Source: Perkinsus olseni
Taxonomy: Eukaryota > Perkinsozoa > Perkinsida
Direction of reading: 5' to 3'
Assembly: GCA_013115125.1 (NCBI GenBank)
Contig: JABANN010000092.1
Span: 1-64,000 of the forward strand
Length of the DNA: 64,000 nucleotides
Made by a program: the position numbers and the translations under genes. Every line of letters starts with the position of its first letter. Position 1 is the first letter of the stretch. The notes under the pieces are model-generated. The model was not told the origin of the DNA. It worked only from the letters and a program-made list of their open reading frames with translations, and did no database searches. Below, piece after piece: positions 1 through 10,723 of the stretch.

Positions 1-1
1 T

Positions 2-184
2 ATGGCGCGCGACGATTTGTACGTACAGATGTCAATACGTACGGATGAAAATACGTACAGATGTAGGGCTACGCTTGTCGCCCTTGCCGCGTGCGTGCTC
101 CTCTTCTTGGTTCCCTCTGGGGCTAAGAACGTGTGTATCGCTCCTCCTGGGAACCGTACTCCGTCATTGGAGTGTGAGTACTGA
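2..184 (+). CDS. Possible first exon of a small secreted protein
   Basis: This short open frame encodes a polar start followed by a classic hydrophobic signal-peptide core (RATLVALAACVLLFLVPSGA, about residues 22-41) and a short tail with two cysteines. A GTGAGT splice donor lies at 174-179, so the frame probably continues by splicing into exons I could not fix. An alternative start at base 29 would shorten the polar leader. No family is recognised. It lies at the window edge, so upstream sequence may belong to the same gene. The signal-peptide reading is seen in the sequence; that this is a real expressed gene is a weak inference. Confidence 0.25.
   Translation: MARDDLYVQMSIRTDENTYRCRATLVALAACVLLFLVPSGAKNVCIAPPGNRTPSLECEY
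21..68. repeat. Three tandem 16-bp units
   Basis: Three consecutive 16-base units beginning acgtacagatg, acgtacggatg and acgtacagatg lie head to tail, with a few differences. They cover the beginning of the signal-peptide ORF. Confidence 0.55.
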
Positions 185-524
185 CCTAGTAAGCTGGATT
201 GGATGACATCAGCATCAATCATTCTTCTCTATGAAATGGAACCGATTCGCGATACGCCCAGAAAGTTATGCCCTCCATACCCGACTTTTCCAAATCGGCA
301 TCACTGAAAACGAAAAGAGATCAACAAGGGAGTCGTTGCCGCACCGCGTACAGGACCTCGCAGAGTGTAGTAGTCTATCCCTACCACTACCGCTGTGGGG
401 TAGACATCATCGTGCATCTGCGTGCTGGAATGCGCGCTGATTCCGTCGTTCCAATCGCCTCGATTGGCCTTGACCACTGGTCCTAGCATCCTGTAGCCTT
501 GGCGATGTTTCTGGAGGTCTTCAT

Positions 525-809
525 GTGAGCATTGAACATAGCCACTCACGTAGTTGTATGGTCTGTTTAGTCCACATGGCTAGTCTTGATTTAGCCCCCA
601 GGCTCCCGCCTGAAACCCCCCGTTTTGTCGGTGTTTCTTCACCCCCCACGCGGATGCTCAACTTGACCTCGGACAAGGAGACGAAGAAGGGGATCGTCCA
701 TGCTATGTGCTTTCAAGGATATCTTGCTCGCACCAGGGCGGCGCATGTGCCGCATCCCTTCAAGCGAGTCCTTGTCATCAACCCCGTTAACGGTATCAAG
801 GAGAAGTGA
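525..809 (+). CDS. Candidate terminal exon, uncharacterised
   Basis: Open frame of 94 codons with no recognised domain. Its last third contains RTRAAHVPHPFKRVLVINP, which resembles ARARAAHVPHQYRDILFIP in the next candidate at 1307-1621. The shared AHVPH core with similar flanks suggests the two are diverged paralogous exons rather than chance ORFs. It may be the 3' exon of the gene that starts with the signal-peptide frame at the window edge, but I found no convincing chain of exons. It could also be a decayed copy. Confidence 0.25.
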   Translation: MSIEHSHSRSCMVCLVHMASLDLAPRLPPETPRFVGVSSPPTRMLNLTSDKETKKGIVHAMCFQGYLARTRAAHVPHPFKRVLVINPVNGIKEK

Positions 810-1306
810 TGAAAAACATCAATCGTGATTCACGATTCGTGAAGGTCCACCAAGTTCTGCGAGGTCTCTGTCGAATCGTAACTGCGCCACAGAACGACTG
901 CCACTTCGTCTAGGGAGTGGCCTTTTTACCATTGATATAGCCTTTTTCCGCCCATATCTATTGAAAGTGTTATCTTGAAACTCAAGTCAACCTCCACAGG
1001 TATGGTTATGAGGCGTCATGCGGGTCTCATTGATCCGTCGCCCTTTCTCCACTAAGGATCCTGTCCCTGGGAAAGCGGTTTTCCCTTACTATGTTGTTGC
1101 TCATTCTGACTCGTTCGGCTCTTGACCATATGAATAGCTGATGGATTCCCTCGGAGGGAGTGTCACTAGCGGTGCGTGCAGAGGGGTTGTTCAAACACAA
1201 CTTTTCGAGCAACAGTCACGGGTGATTTGTTTTGTTGATCAAGACTCTAGGCGAAATCGGCTCCCGCGCAGTAGCATCATTATCTCTGCTAGTTTTGTAA
1301 CTTTCA

Positions 1307-1621
1307 ATGCGCTGCAGTAAGACTTGGTTGCCGGAAGCCCCAAAGAACGGAGCAGACGCTTCGGCCCAAGGCAAGGGACCATCGGAGTCTGCTGACATTG
1401 ACGACTCCGCATCGGAGCTACCTCAAGACCTTTACATATCTATGATGACCCTCGGAAAGGAGGCTCGTGCACGTGCAGCGCATGTCCCTCATCAATACCG
1501 GGATATCCTTTTCATTCCTCGGGAAGCGACACCAGTGTACCCTCGCATCGAGAGTAAGGCCAGTATCGCTTCCTCGGGGTGGACAACAACTTCACAGAGT
1601 AGCCCTACTGAATCGAAGTGA
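1307..1621 (+). CDS. Candidate exon, paralogue of 525-809 segment
   Basis: Open frame of 104 codons, rich in serine, acidic residues and proline, with no recognised domain. Residues around 58-76 (ARARAAHVPHQYRDILFIP) match the related stretch in the upstream candidate. The frame ends in a serine/threonine-rich tail (TTTSQSSPTESK). The pair looks like a small local gene family. Start and upstream exons are undetermined. Confidence 0.3.
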   Translation: MRCSKTWLPEAPKNGADASAQGKGPSESADIDDSASELPQDLYISMMTLGKEARARAAHVPHQYRDILFIPREATPVYPRIESKASIASSGWTTTSQSSPTESK

Positions 1622-2608
1622 GCTATTGCTTTTTATGACATAGTGATCCTTTTTACATTGGATACGTATACAATTTGGACTAGAGATGATACATTACGCC
1701 GATGCGTGACTTCAGCTGCTGCCTTTTTATCTACTTTCTGTTGAGTTCTCAAGTTCCCGAGTCGTACTAGCGGCAACCAAACACACACCGTGTGAAGCGG
1801 GCTCAGCATAAGAGATCAATCAATAAAAATGTGATGTTTCGTCATTCATCGTCTACAGATTCCTTCTCAGCCTCTGCAGTGTCCGCGATCTAACACGAGG
1901 TATAACATAATTGCCCGATCATGGCTCGCAAGAAGTCTCATGACGGCTTCAATATTACAAGTTGATGAGACTTACGCTGCAGTGGATTCTCTGATGGTGA
2001 ATGGCGGCCAGTCAGAAACCGCTTGGGTACGTACTCACCCCTCAGGGCCCAACCCCAAACCTGTCCACAGCAAGCGTAATGGCACGTGTCGAAAGTCAAA
2101 GGGTCTTCAAAGGGCCTCAACTATGATTGAGCAGTAGGCGTGAAACCGAGGAGCATGTAGTTCGCAGTTCATGAAGCTGCAGTACACACTTATCGCACGC
2201 ACTGCGTCTCAGCGCATGTTCCGTTAAAGGGACGAAGGTTGACTCAAACTATCGAGGATGCATCCCCCTCGAGGAACTCGCCCCGCTAACCCTGGTTGTG
2301 ACGCAAGAAGTGGTTGAACAGGTCCTCGACTTCTCCTGCCTTCCCAATAGACACGTCCCCCTTCCGTAGGCTCCTACGTTGCTCATTTAACCCTCGAACA
2401 AAATGCATTCCGCTGAAGAAACATGGCAGACGAATATTCCATGACAGAGGGACGCTATCGAACAGGTACGGCTATCGGGGCACACTCTTATAGCCTGCAT
2501 GCTTAGATGCATCAGAGTCCACCAGCCCCACCGATATACCACAACTCGGGGGCATCACAGATGTCGATCCTGTGACGGCAATCGATACCAAATGGGAACG
2601 ACCTCATG
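1622..2608. other. Stretch without a supported gene
   Basis: Only short ORFs occur. A frame at 1940-2137 carries a plausible splice donor (ggtacgtac, near 2026), so part of an exon could be here. I see no domain, RNA gene or repeat. Confidence 0.4.
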
Positions 2609-3183
2609 CACTGGAGATGCACCCGTGAAACGCGTAAAACAGTTTTACGCGAAGTGTTTCACGCGTAAAACGCGATGTGTTGTGTAATGATACCACTTCG
2701 CGGTATAACGCGCGCGTTTAACGCCATAACGCGTGAAACGGCAACGCCATAACGCGGTATGACGCGTACTACGCGTTATCGCGGTAGAAAAACGCGTACA
2801 ACACAACGCGGTGCAGCGGTTCGCACCTATTCTCGTACTGCCGAATCCGTCATTAACTTATACACAGCTCAGCGCACTCTCGCGTCTCAGGAACAGCACA
2901 TACGCGTTCCACCATGCACTCACAGAAGGCCATAGTGGCTGAGCTACTTTCGTTTCCCTCTCTTCTATATGGTCTTGGTATTGGTATTCGACTGGTATTG
3001 GTGTCGCTCCTTGATAGTTTCTCGTACGTCGAAGCCTTTTGGTTCTGTTTCACGCTCAGTGCTCACCATCACGCTTCGCGTTATTATCACGCGTTATACT
3101 CTAAATTTATGCTCATAACGCGTTGTGTTTTCCGTAACGCGTGAACCACCCGCGTTTTACACAACACGGGTGCAACTCCACTG
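2609..3183. mobile_element. Candidate MITE-like element with 19-bp inverted ends
   Basis: The left end (2609-2627, cactggagatgcacccgtg) and the right end (3165-3183, cacgggtgcaactccactg) are inverted copies matching at 17 of 19 bases. Inside each end are many copies of ACGCG/ACGCGT motifs, dense at about 2625-2815 and 3070-3160. An almost perfect hairpin lies at 2631-2651 (10-bp arms, one-base loop). No transposase frame is present, so a non-autonomous inverted-repeat element is the best reading. I could not identify a clear target-site duplication, which lowers confidence. The internal part (about 2820-3060) has only a short ORF of no recognised family. Confidence 0.5.
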
Positions 3184-3276
3184 TGTGGCACTGTTGTCAC
3201 TGAAAACATTAACGAACCCCGTCCGTATTCAGTGCTGAAACAGTTCACAAAAAAACGATAAAACAGTCGGATCTCC

Positions 3277-3710
3277 TTAAGCAAGTCTATCCAGAGCATT
3301 CTTGAGGCCCTCAGCATCGGCCCCATTCACTCGATCAACCTGACGGAGGCCGTGACACAGAAACTAGGTCATGCCGGGAACCCACCTCCTTCCCTCCTTT
3401 AAAAAGACAGAAGGTTGGAACAGTTTTCACCTGCCACTCATCGGCCAGCTCCTCGTGGTGATCGATGTCAATTTTAACGAAGGTTACAGCGTCCGCGGTC
3501 TCAGCATACTTCTCAATCTGGCAAGATAGCAACTACTGTCACATGCGATGCAGATCGAAGATCAGCCCATCGTTATTATCATTATACCCGGGGTGCTATA
3601 GTTCGGCATGGACCACACCAACTCGCCGTGAACCATGCAACTTTTAACTTTTGCGATGAGTTGGACTGCAGCTGTCGCCGAGTAGCCTCCGTAGAGGTCG
3701 CTGATATAAC
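3277..3710 (-). CDS. Thioredoxin
   Basis: Three exons assemble into a thioredoxin. Exon 1 (3588-3710) gives TASWCGPCRTIAP with the redox WCGPC motif. Exon 2 (3386-3532) gives FVKIDIDHHEELADEW and the cis-proline segment KTVPTFCLFKGGKEV. Exon 3 (3277-3339) gives GADAEGLKNALDRLA and the stop. Introns are 55 nt (3533-3587) and 46 nt (3340-3385), both GT-AG and phase-compatible. The extreme N-terminus with the start codon is probably a tiny upstream exon that I could not fix: a stop precedes exon 1 in frame, at an AG that could be an acceptor. The size is that of a cytosolic thioredoxin of about 105-110 residues, a disulfide reductase. It lies downstream of the sphingosine-1-phosphate lyase on the same strand. 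Confidence 0.85.
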
Positions 3711-4430
3711 CTACAATATGTAGCAGAAGCCGATCCATTTTTCATGCATGCACCCTTACTGCGAACTGCCTAGTTCCCGACGACTGAGCCGCTACTGCCG
3801 AGACCCCAATGCGAAGATGCTGTAACATAAGTGGAGTGACAGGGAGGTACCACACAGACGCCTCCGCGACGGCTACGAGGAGACTGCGCAGAGGCCAAAC
3901 TTCCCCGGTGAGCGCCGGTATCGAAGCCCACACAGGCGAGTGGCATCTGTTCGTACTACACAGAATTGAACAACCCAAAACCGCAGACATTAATCTCGAA
4001 GCAGAAAAGCAGGTCCCGAAGGGGGTTTCTAGGACAGATGATAAATGTAAAAAACTGACTACCAACGGACTACATAACAGGGTACATCGAGGCTACTCGC
4101 TTTTAGGCCTTGTAACACGTGTCAAGGTACCTGCAGAGACGACAAGAACATCATGCCATGAAATTCGATTCCCATCATGCATGTGAGATTCTCAGGGACT
4201 TTCGCCAACCTACTTGGCCACCACTACATCCGCGAGTTCTTTGGGTACGGAAGCAGCAGAACCGTAGACGGCTGCGTTGCCACTGTGACCTGGGGGCAGC
4301 AGAGATACAACATGCCATACCAAGACTCATACAGATTTCATTGGGCTTATCATGGAAAATGAGGCTGCCAGCCAGCCCGCGGAGAGATGAACGATTTCCA
4401 CTCTCGTGATCACCCAGTTCTATTTTAACC
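3711..4430. other. No supported gene between thioredoxin and lyase
   Basis: ORFs occur on both strands (for example 3809-4186 plus and 3742-4065 minus), but none shows a domain, signal or composition that favours it. This stretch probably contains the 3' end of the lyase transcript and the promoter and leader of the thioredoxin. Confidence 0.4.
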
Positions 4431-7118
4431 TCATTCCGTCGTACCACTCTTGACACCAGAGTCCAGCTTCGCCTTCTCTGCTTCCACGCCGGCCTCGATG
4501 TCCTTCAACAGTTCATCGATTTTACTAGCATTCAGGCGCGTGACACATATATGGACCCCCGAGGGCATCTGGAGCATGTTGAGGTTCCTGAGAGGAGAAG
4601 GTAAGGATGAGCAGTCTAACTTCTCTCCAATCCTTCTCACCAATGAGTTTTCGTGTTCTCCTTCAACCACTCCGCTAGATCATAATCATTAACACCGTTA
4701 GTGCAAGTAATGGCCACCACAGAGACGCTGGGCCGGCCGAGTACACGAACTCCGTCTATGTTGTCGATGCCTTTCTCAAGCTGCTTAGCTCCAGACACTG
4801 CAGGAAGGAGGACGTCACACTGGTTAGGTAGGATGACAGCACTCACCAATAGTCTTGCAGGACTGCTTATACCCATCACGCCCGATGTGCATCAATGTTG
4901 CCCAGGTCGCTGCAACGGCTGCAGCCGGTCTAAGTGGGTTGCGACAGAGAATACGGAGTACGAATTGAGCGGAGCAGCTCACCTCGAACCACATATGGTT
5001 GGAGTGCCGTAGATGCCTCCTGGCCACTCGCTACAGGTGGAGTATTGGTACTTGCGTAGGTTGGGCGATCGGAACATGAGCACACTGGTGCCCTTAGGAG
5101 AGAAGCCGTACTTGTGCGTATCACACGATATGGAGGTCACGCCGAGGACGCGGAAATCGAACTGACAGATGAGACAGAATGAGCGAAGATAGACAACAAC
5201 GGGCGGGGGAGTACAGACCACTGCAGGTCTCCAGCCGAACTACTTCCATCTACCTAGTTGTACTCACCTTAGTTGGCATAGGGAAGCCGTTCTCCTCCAT
5301 AAAGGGTAGGAGATACCCTCCCAAGCAACAATCAACGTGCAGGTTAGTCTTGTGCTCCAACGCTATCTTCGCTAGGCCCTCTATGTTGTCCACCACACCT
5401 GATTAGAGACAGATTGCAACAGCCACCGAGTCTTCCTCCGCTTCCCTGTTGTGAGGAAGCAAAGCTCACCTTGAGGGAACTGCGGACAGCTGCCAACTAT
5501 GGCAACAGTGTTCTTATTAATCAATGATTCTACGTGATTCAAATTGACATCCATAACATCCTGAACAAGAGGACAGCTCGACAAGCCTGGACTTAACAGA
5601 ATCGATCGACAACTCTTCGATACAGCAGAGGAGCGTATTGCCGAGAGGTGAGTCGCGCTCGCTCTCGGTAGTTTACCTCCTTCAGAATTTCAGCTTTTTC
5701 CGCGGCTTGTCAGTGATTGTGACGTGAGTCTTCCGTACAGGGAGTTATCCATAGATGGTACCCTTCCCAGTACTACCTCAGTAAGCCTGGCCACCCGAAC
5801 GTCGATGCCAAAATACTGCCCAGCCTTGATAAAGGCAGCATGTGCGCTGTGCGGAATGACAATGTTCGGTTCGGTGATACCACGCTCGGCTCTGAAGAAG
5901 TCAGGTACCCACTCCGCCGATCATAGTGTTCCGCGACAACAGTGTTGTCTGGATGAATTCTCAGCACATATGTTCCCTGTACCCATGCCGGGCCCCAAAG
6001 ACGATTCTACCTTCCCCAGTCTCGATAGGCCTTCATTGCCAAGAGGATGGACTCCGTGCCACCGCTGGTGACGGAACCACAAGCGCCTTCTTCTGATTTA
6101 CCGTTGAACAAATCGAGCGTCATAGCGATGACCTGGTGCATCACAATGAGCCTTTCTCCTGTAGCCATGAGGAGCATGCAGGCCCCTGACCCCACACTAC
6201 CTCAGCCTCCATTTGGCGAGTCTTAGTGAAGACATCAGCATGCAGTAGATTGCTGAGAGCAAACATTCCCAGTACCTACTAACCCGCATAACTCGAGCTG
6301 TGGAAAGCGAGTACCTACCTTTCCTTGCATCTCGTAAAGCTCCTCACCACCATGATACACGCAGCCACTCTGGCCGCCATTCTCCCAGTTCTTGTGTTCC
6401 TTGTCCGCACACTTCTCCATGTAGGGGAGAAGCTCGCTGGAAGGCTTGCCCTCTGACCAACAGTAATCGTTTCAGGTGAGAAGATACGAGACGCCGTACG
6501 TTGTGGCAGAGCGCTGTTCCTGTGCTCTACATCCTTAAGGACCATCTCGTCCAGGCCTTCCGTCGCCTTATCCAACTCGGCATCGATTTTGGCACGGACT
6601 TGCGGGATACGCCTAACCTGATATAAGAACGCAGATTTCATGCTATGTAATCGGGTTACTCCGGTTACTAAGAACTGCCATGGCACCCGTAATACGGGTC
6701 CTGTATCGATCAGAAACAGTGGATTCGCGGTCCGAGTTTTTAGAGGTTAGGCTCTGTTCGTATTTCGGATACGGTCGTGAATTTTCTTTGGTCGACCGCC
6801 GTAGCGCATCCTCCGAATGCCATCCTGGGATGTCATAACATCCGAGGCTCATAGATTCGCTGCTGCTTCAACCGGCGGAGCGCTTCCGACCGACATCACC
6901 TGCTTCAATGCGTAACGCTTCAAAGGCACCTCGAATCCTTGATGGAGACCGTATCGCTGTAGATGCTTCCAGAGCTTGTAGGCGAAGTACAAGAAGAACC
7001 ATGTTAAGGTGGAGAGCACGACAGTATCGAAACGATCCTTCCTTCGCAGTTTGTCGTTGACCAACAGCCGGATGGTGGCCAGCATGTTGCTGATGATGGG
7101 AATGTTCGAAGATGGCAT
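4431..7118 (-). CDS. Sphingosine-1-phosphate lyase (PLP enzyme)
   Basis: A multi-exon gene. It cleaves phosphorylated sphingoid bases to a fatty aldehyde and phosphoethanolamine at the ER membrane, the exit step of sphingolipid breakdown. The first exon (6890-7118) encodes a short luminal start and one membrane anchor ([18 protein letters not shown]). Later exons give [69 protein letters not shown], and the PLP-binding [17 protein letters not shown], whose lysine codon is at 5111-5113. These are followed by [13 protein letters not shown] and a C-terminal exon ending at 4431. All are hallmark blocks of the group II PLP decarboxylase family, in the correct order and with normal spacing. About ten short introns interrupt the gene; only some boundaries were resolved. 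No inactivating change is seen. Confidence 0.92.
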
Positions 7119-7870
7119 GATCTAGCCTAAACAAAAACTACTGAGAAAACGGCGTCTATCAAGTTGGAAGCCACAAGTAAGTCATCTACACCAATGCCAT
7201 GATTTTTAGCTCCTCTCCTGTCACCGAACGAGAAGCTCGACGGTTGGTGATCACCCAGGCCACAGCTCGTGATCCGCAGCGCTACTATTGAAAGCTACAA
7301 CAGGACGTTGTACTTTGGGGCTGCGTCTAAGTGGATGTGAGTAAGGCCATCTTACTGAAGGTTAGCAACTAACTGACTCTAAGCACAAGTAAAACTGTAT
7401 TGCTGAGTCCAATCTCAACTGCAGGTTAAAACTCGTCGAAAGTTGAGCTCCCCGGTTCGATCCCGGCGCCATTGCATTTTTTCTGTACATTTTTCTACGC
7501 GGCACTGCGCCATATGCTTCTCGTGTTTGTTATCGTTAGTCGAGCGAATTCGGGAGGTGAAGGGACATCGTGTGAAGGGTGCCTGATTCAAGAATCAGGA
7601 ACCATGTTAGACGTGCAGGAATCAATTCCCGACTCGGTGATGGGTGGGAAAGATTTGCTTCATCGTTGAACAGGCGGTTAGTGAGTCGTGGAGGAAGGAA
7701 AGAAAGAGGATGGTGCCAAGCGGCCCGGGCTCAGTGAGGAGTTGCACAACCCTCCTCGTACCATCCTTGCCAACCATTTGTTCCTCATCCCTCTAGTCAT
7801 GCCGAAAGGATATCGAAGGAATATCCGAGTTCCCGATTGCAGGCTTGATTGGTAGATGCCCGCGTGCTGA
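7119..7870. other. Intergenic region between divergent genes
   Basis: Lies between the lyase (reading left) and the NYN ribonuclease (reading right), so it should contain both promoters. An ORF at 7472-7669 has a hydrophobic start but no other support. A tRNA T-arm-like stretch near 7450-7475 is discussed among rejected items. Confidence 0.4.
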
Positions 7871-9001
7871 ATGGCCTCCTCGTCCCCTTCGTCTCCTGCC
7901 AAAGAGCCCTCAGTAGTCATTCTCAACGCGGCCAATATCGGCTTCACCTATGGCAGGCAGTGCCTTCATCTCTCTGATACGTTCGACTGGCGAGGTGTCC
8001 TCGCAGCTTGGCGATACTACAAGGAGCGTCAGGTCGAGCATTGCTGGTTCACGGCGAATGAGTCCCTGCTGAGGCACAATCCGGGCATGCCGGTGGAACT
8101 CACAGACAGCTTGTATCCGGCTCCCGTGCGGGATGGCATGAAGGATTTGGACGACTTGATGACCATCAGAGCGGCTAAGATATACTCGTCGCAGTTTGTT
8201 GACAACGACAACTACAGGGACTGGAGGGTCCGGCTGGCTGAAAGGGATAATGATACGGCGAAGTGGTGGAAGGAGAATGACGAGGAGAAACATGTCTACT
8301 ACACATTCATGCCCACGGGAGAGTTCATGCCTGATAAGTCTGCGCCGCCACCCGAAGGTGCGATGGATATTGATGACAGCTTTGACGATCAAGACGGTAG
8401 AGGGAACAATACTGCAAATGCCCCGAACCCATCGCCCTCTTTTGGGCCGGGCGGTGATCATCAACTCGGAGGTCAGTACGATGCTAGTGCGGCTGCTCAA
8501 AACGTCTATGTGCCACGCGTGGTGAAAAAGTTCGGGGGTAAGACCGCTGGTCCCTGTCGGTCCTCGAAGTTCGCTCATGGAAGACAGCAGAGGTACTCGC
8601 AGTACTCAGCGGCGCCGTATGCGCGTCCGGGTAGGGCCAACGCTGCATCCAATGACTATCGGGCGGTACCTCCCTCGGTGAACTCGACGACGAGGTCAAC
8701 AGGCCGTGAAGAGGCCTGGGAGGATGGGGCGATCAGGCTGGGCAGTTTCTTTGTGGGCAACTCTCCGCCAACGCCAATGCCCAAGCAGCCACGAAACTGT
8801 CGAGGAAGGTCGAAGCCGGGCAACGCGCCCGGTAGAATGGCGCCCTCCCAGCAAAGAGCAGCTCCACCGGTTCCGGCGAGGGATCGACCTCAGCCGGTCT
8901 GGGGCGGGGGACCAGCATTGAGTGGCAGCACTGAGGAGTCTTGGGACGATAATACCGTAGCCTACGTTACTAATAATGGATTTGGTTCTCACTGGAGTTG
9001 A
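7871..9001 (+). CDS. Zc3h12a/Regnase-like NYN-domain protein
   Basis: A single-exon frame of 376 residues. Residues 14-150 follow the Zc3h12a-type PIN/NYN ribonuclease pattern: VVILNAANIGFTYG (strand 1), FDWRGVLAAWRYYKER (helix), LTDSLYP, DDLMTIRAAKIYSSQFVDND then NYRDWRV, and YTFMPTGEFMPD. The central acidic pair (DD) and the later ND.YRD aspartate are kept. The first catalytic aspartate position, usually in a DGxN motif, reads NAAN here. The family cuts structured mRNAs, but this copy may be weak or inactive. There is no CCCH zinc finger. The C-terminal half is disordered, rich in Gly, Pro, Arg and Ser, with an aromatic tail ending NNGFGSHWS. The start is the first ATG of the frame. Confidence 0.75.
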   Translation: MASSSPSSPAKEPSVVILNAANIGFTYGRQCLHLSDTFDWRGVLAAWRYYKERQVEHCWFTANESLLRHNPGMPVELTDSLYPAPVRDGMKDLDDLMTIRAAKIYSSQFVDNDNYRDWRVRLAERDNDTAKWWKENDEEKHVYYTFMPTGEFMPDKSAPPPEGAMDIDDSFDDQDGRGNNTANAPNPSPSFGPGGDHQLGGQYDASAAAQNVYVPRVVKKFGGKTAGPCRSSKFAHGRQQRYSQYSAAPYARPGRANAASNDYRAVPPSVNSTTRSTGREEAWEDGAIRLGSFFVGNSPPTPMPKQPRNCRGRSKPGNAPGRMAPSQQRAAPPVPARDRPQPVWGGGPALSGSTEESWDDNTVAYVTNNGFGSHWS

Positions 9002-9143
9002 AGTGGTGGGCGTGAGTAGCACTATTTCTTTCTTATATAGTATTTAGTTTTGTGTAGGAGACTTAGCTCATTGTTGTGTTATCAGTTCGGATCGGGTGGG
9101 ACGGCCTGGCGTAGTATTTTTTCGTATTCGGCAACCACCGCCA

Positions 9144-10527
9144 TGGACGTGGATTTCTTCGACACGGTCGGCGGAGACCTCGATCCAACGACAGTAGCAG
9201 CGCGATGTCTGAGCAAGCTCATCAATGATCGGCGAGGATCGGAGTTTATCACCTTCACCCCATGTAATGCTTCGCAACCATTCTACTACAGAAAGCCCTG
9301 CGAGGTTCCTCCCAGATGAAAGGGCGTCGCAATGACTCCGAAAAGTTTGCTTTAATAGCATACTGTTACTCAGGCTCTTTCCCTTCGACGGCCTGGTTGG
9401 GTGACTTACCGGCTGGCTGCATCCGAGAGTCCCCTAGTGGACAGAGTTTATATCGAGTTAACGATATAGTGCGAGGGAGGGACCTATTGGAAGCTTTATC
9501 GCGTACTGAGGGAGACGACTTCGCAGCTGAGCGCTCCGCGATTACGATCGGTCTGTCGTGTGCCCTCTTCCGAGATATGTCCCGAGTCTCGGTATCCGCC
9601 AGCTTTTCGTTTGTGCCATGATCATTCTCTTTCTTGTGGCAGTTTTTCTCGGCGAAGGCCCGATCCTCCCCAAAGACGCCGCCTTCTCTGCCTACCTGGA
9701 CGTCGAGTTAGGACGGTGCCTAGAGTGAGCCTACCGGGCAAGGCTCGTCCACACAATGGGAAAAAAAGCTCTTTTTTCAGGTACATTTTGTGGGGCAGTG
9801 ATGCGGTCTTTGAAGGATTCACTCGCCAAGTTTACGCTGCGACTGTGGGCAACTTCCTCCTTCGAAACTTCATGTAATCTCTCGCCCTTTTGGCCCGCCC
9901 CTGATATCATTACAATCTGCCAAGGTACACCGGTTCGTCTGTACGAGCAACTCGAGCCAAACGTAGTGGCATAGCAAACATGTCTATGTGTGTGGAGCGT
10001 CTTGAGCAGGTGAGCCGGTGCAAGGTGACGAGCCAATCAGAAACTCGGAAACTGTCGTTTCAGGTACTCGATTGCCTCAGCCGGTGGGCACTGTCCCTGG
10101 ACTATGGATACTTACTAGATGATACTGAGCACTGCCACGAGAATGGTGCTTCAAACGGCGGAATGAATGGTGATTCAACATACCCGTCCAAGGTGCTACT
10201 TCCGGGCGGGACCAGTCTCGACGCGTGTATGTCGTTGTTGTTTCCAGCTCGTCATCTGCAAAGCTTTCGGGTACCTGGCAGTCCTACTATCGATACCCTT
10301 GCCTCGTGTCGATCGAAGACTGAAAATACTCCTGCAGGACCAGCGATGGCAAGGCCTCTTTGACTTCTGTCGGAAGGTCATAACTATTGTCATCGATCGT
10401 CCCCCAGCTTCCTTTTCCCAGATTGAATCGAGGGTGTCAGTCTTCGGCGGCGGACGCAATTTCCTCAATGAAACGATAGACATCCCTGAGCACAAGTCGT
10501 GGTTTGAGGTGTGTTATTTAATCTAGC
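9144..10527 (+). CDS. Uncharacterised multi-exon gene
   Basis: Starts with ATG at 9144 (MDVDFFDTVGGDLDPTTVAA). Coding-like segments continue in different frames, separated by probable short introns: around 9365-9470 (RPGWVTYRLAASES), around 9760-9870 (WGSDAVFEGFTRQVYAATVG), 10060-10200 (SRWALSLDYGYLLDDTEH) and 10280-10510 (KILLQDQRWQGLFDFCRK followed by DIPEHKSWFE). No family is recognised and the exon chain is not proven. The frame jumps could in principle reflect a decayed gene, but candidate GT and AG sites occur at several breaks. It lies just downstream of the NYN gene on the same strand. Confidence 0.4.
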
Positions 10528-10723
10528 GTTACCCACTAGCGTCACCCACTAGCGTCACCACACAACCCCTATTTCGTCAGGTTTGGGGATTTGGTGTCAA
10601 AGCCGCGGAGCGAGATCGCTCGGATAGCCATGATTCCAGCTGTACGTTGATTCGGATATTTTTTGTCGTGCGGTTAGGACGGTCGCGGTCAGAGTGTCTC
10701 CAATCAGTAAATGCCATAGTGAT

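Noticed and set aside
7440-7485. tRNA-like T-arm (GGTTCGATCCCGG) followed by a T-run
   Set aside because: Only four of five T-stem pairs form, and no matching acceptor, D-arm or anticodon arm could be drawn upstream.
7910-8578. 222-codon minus-strand ORF opposite the NYN gene
   Set aside because: It is the antisense of a frame with a clear conserved domain, and its own translation shows no domain.
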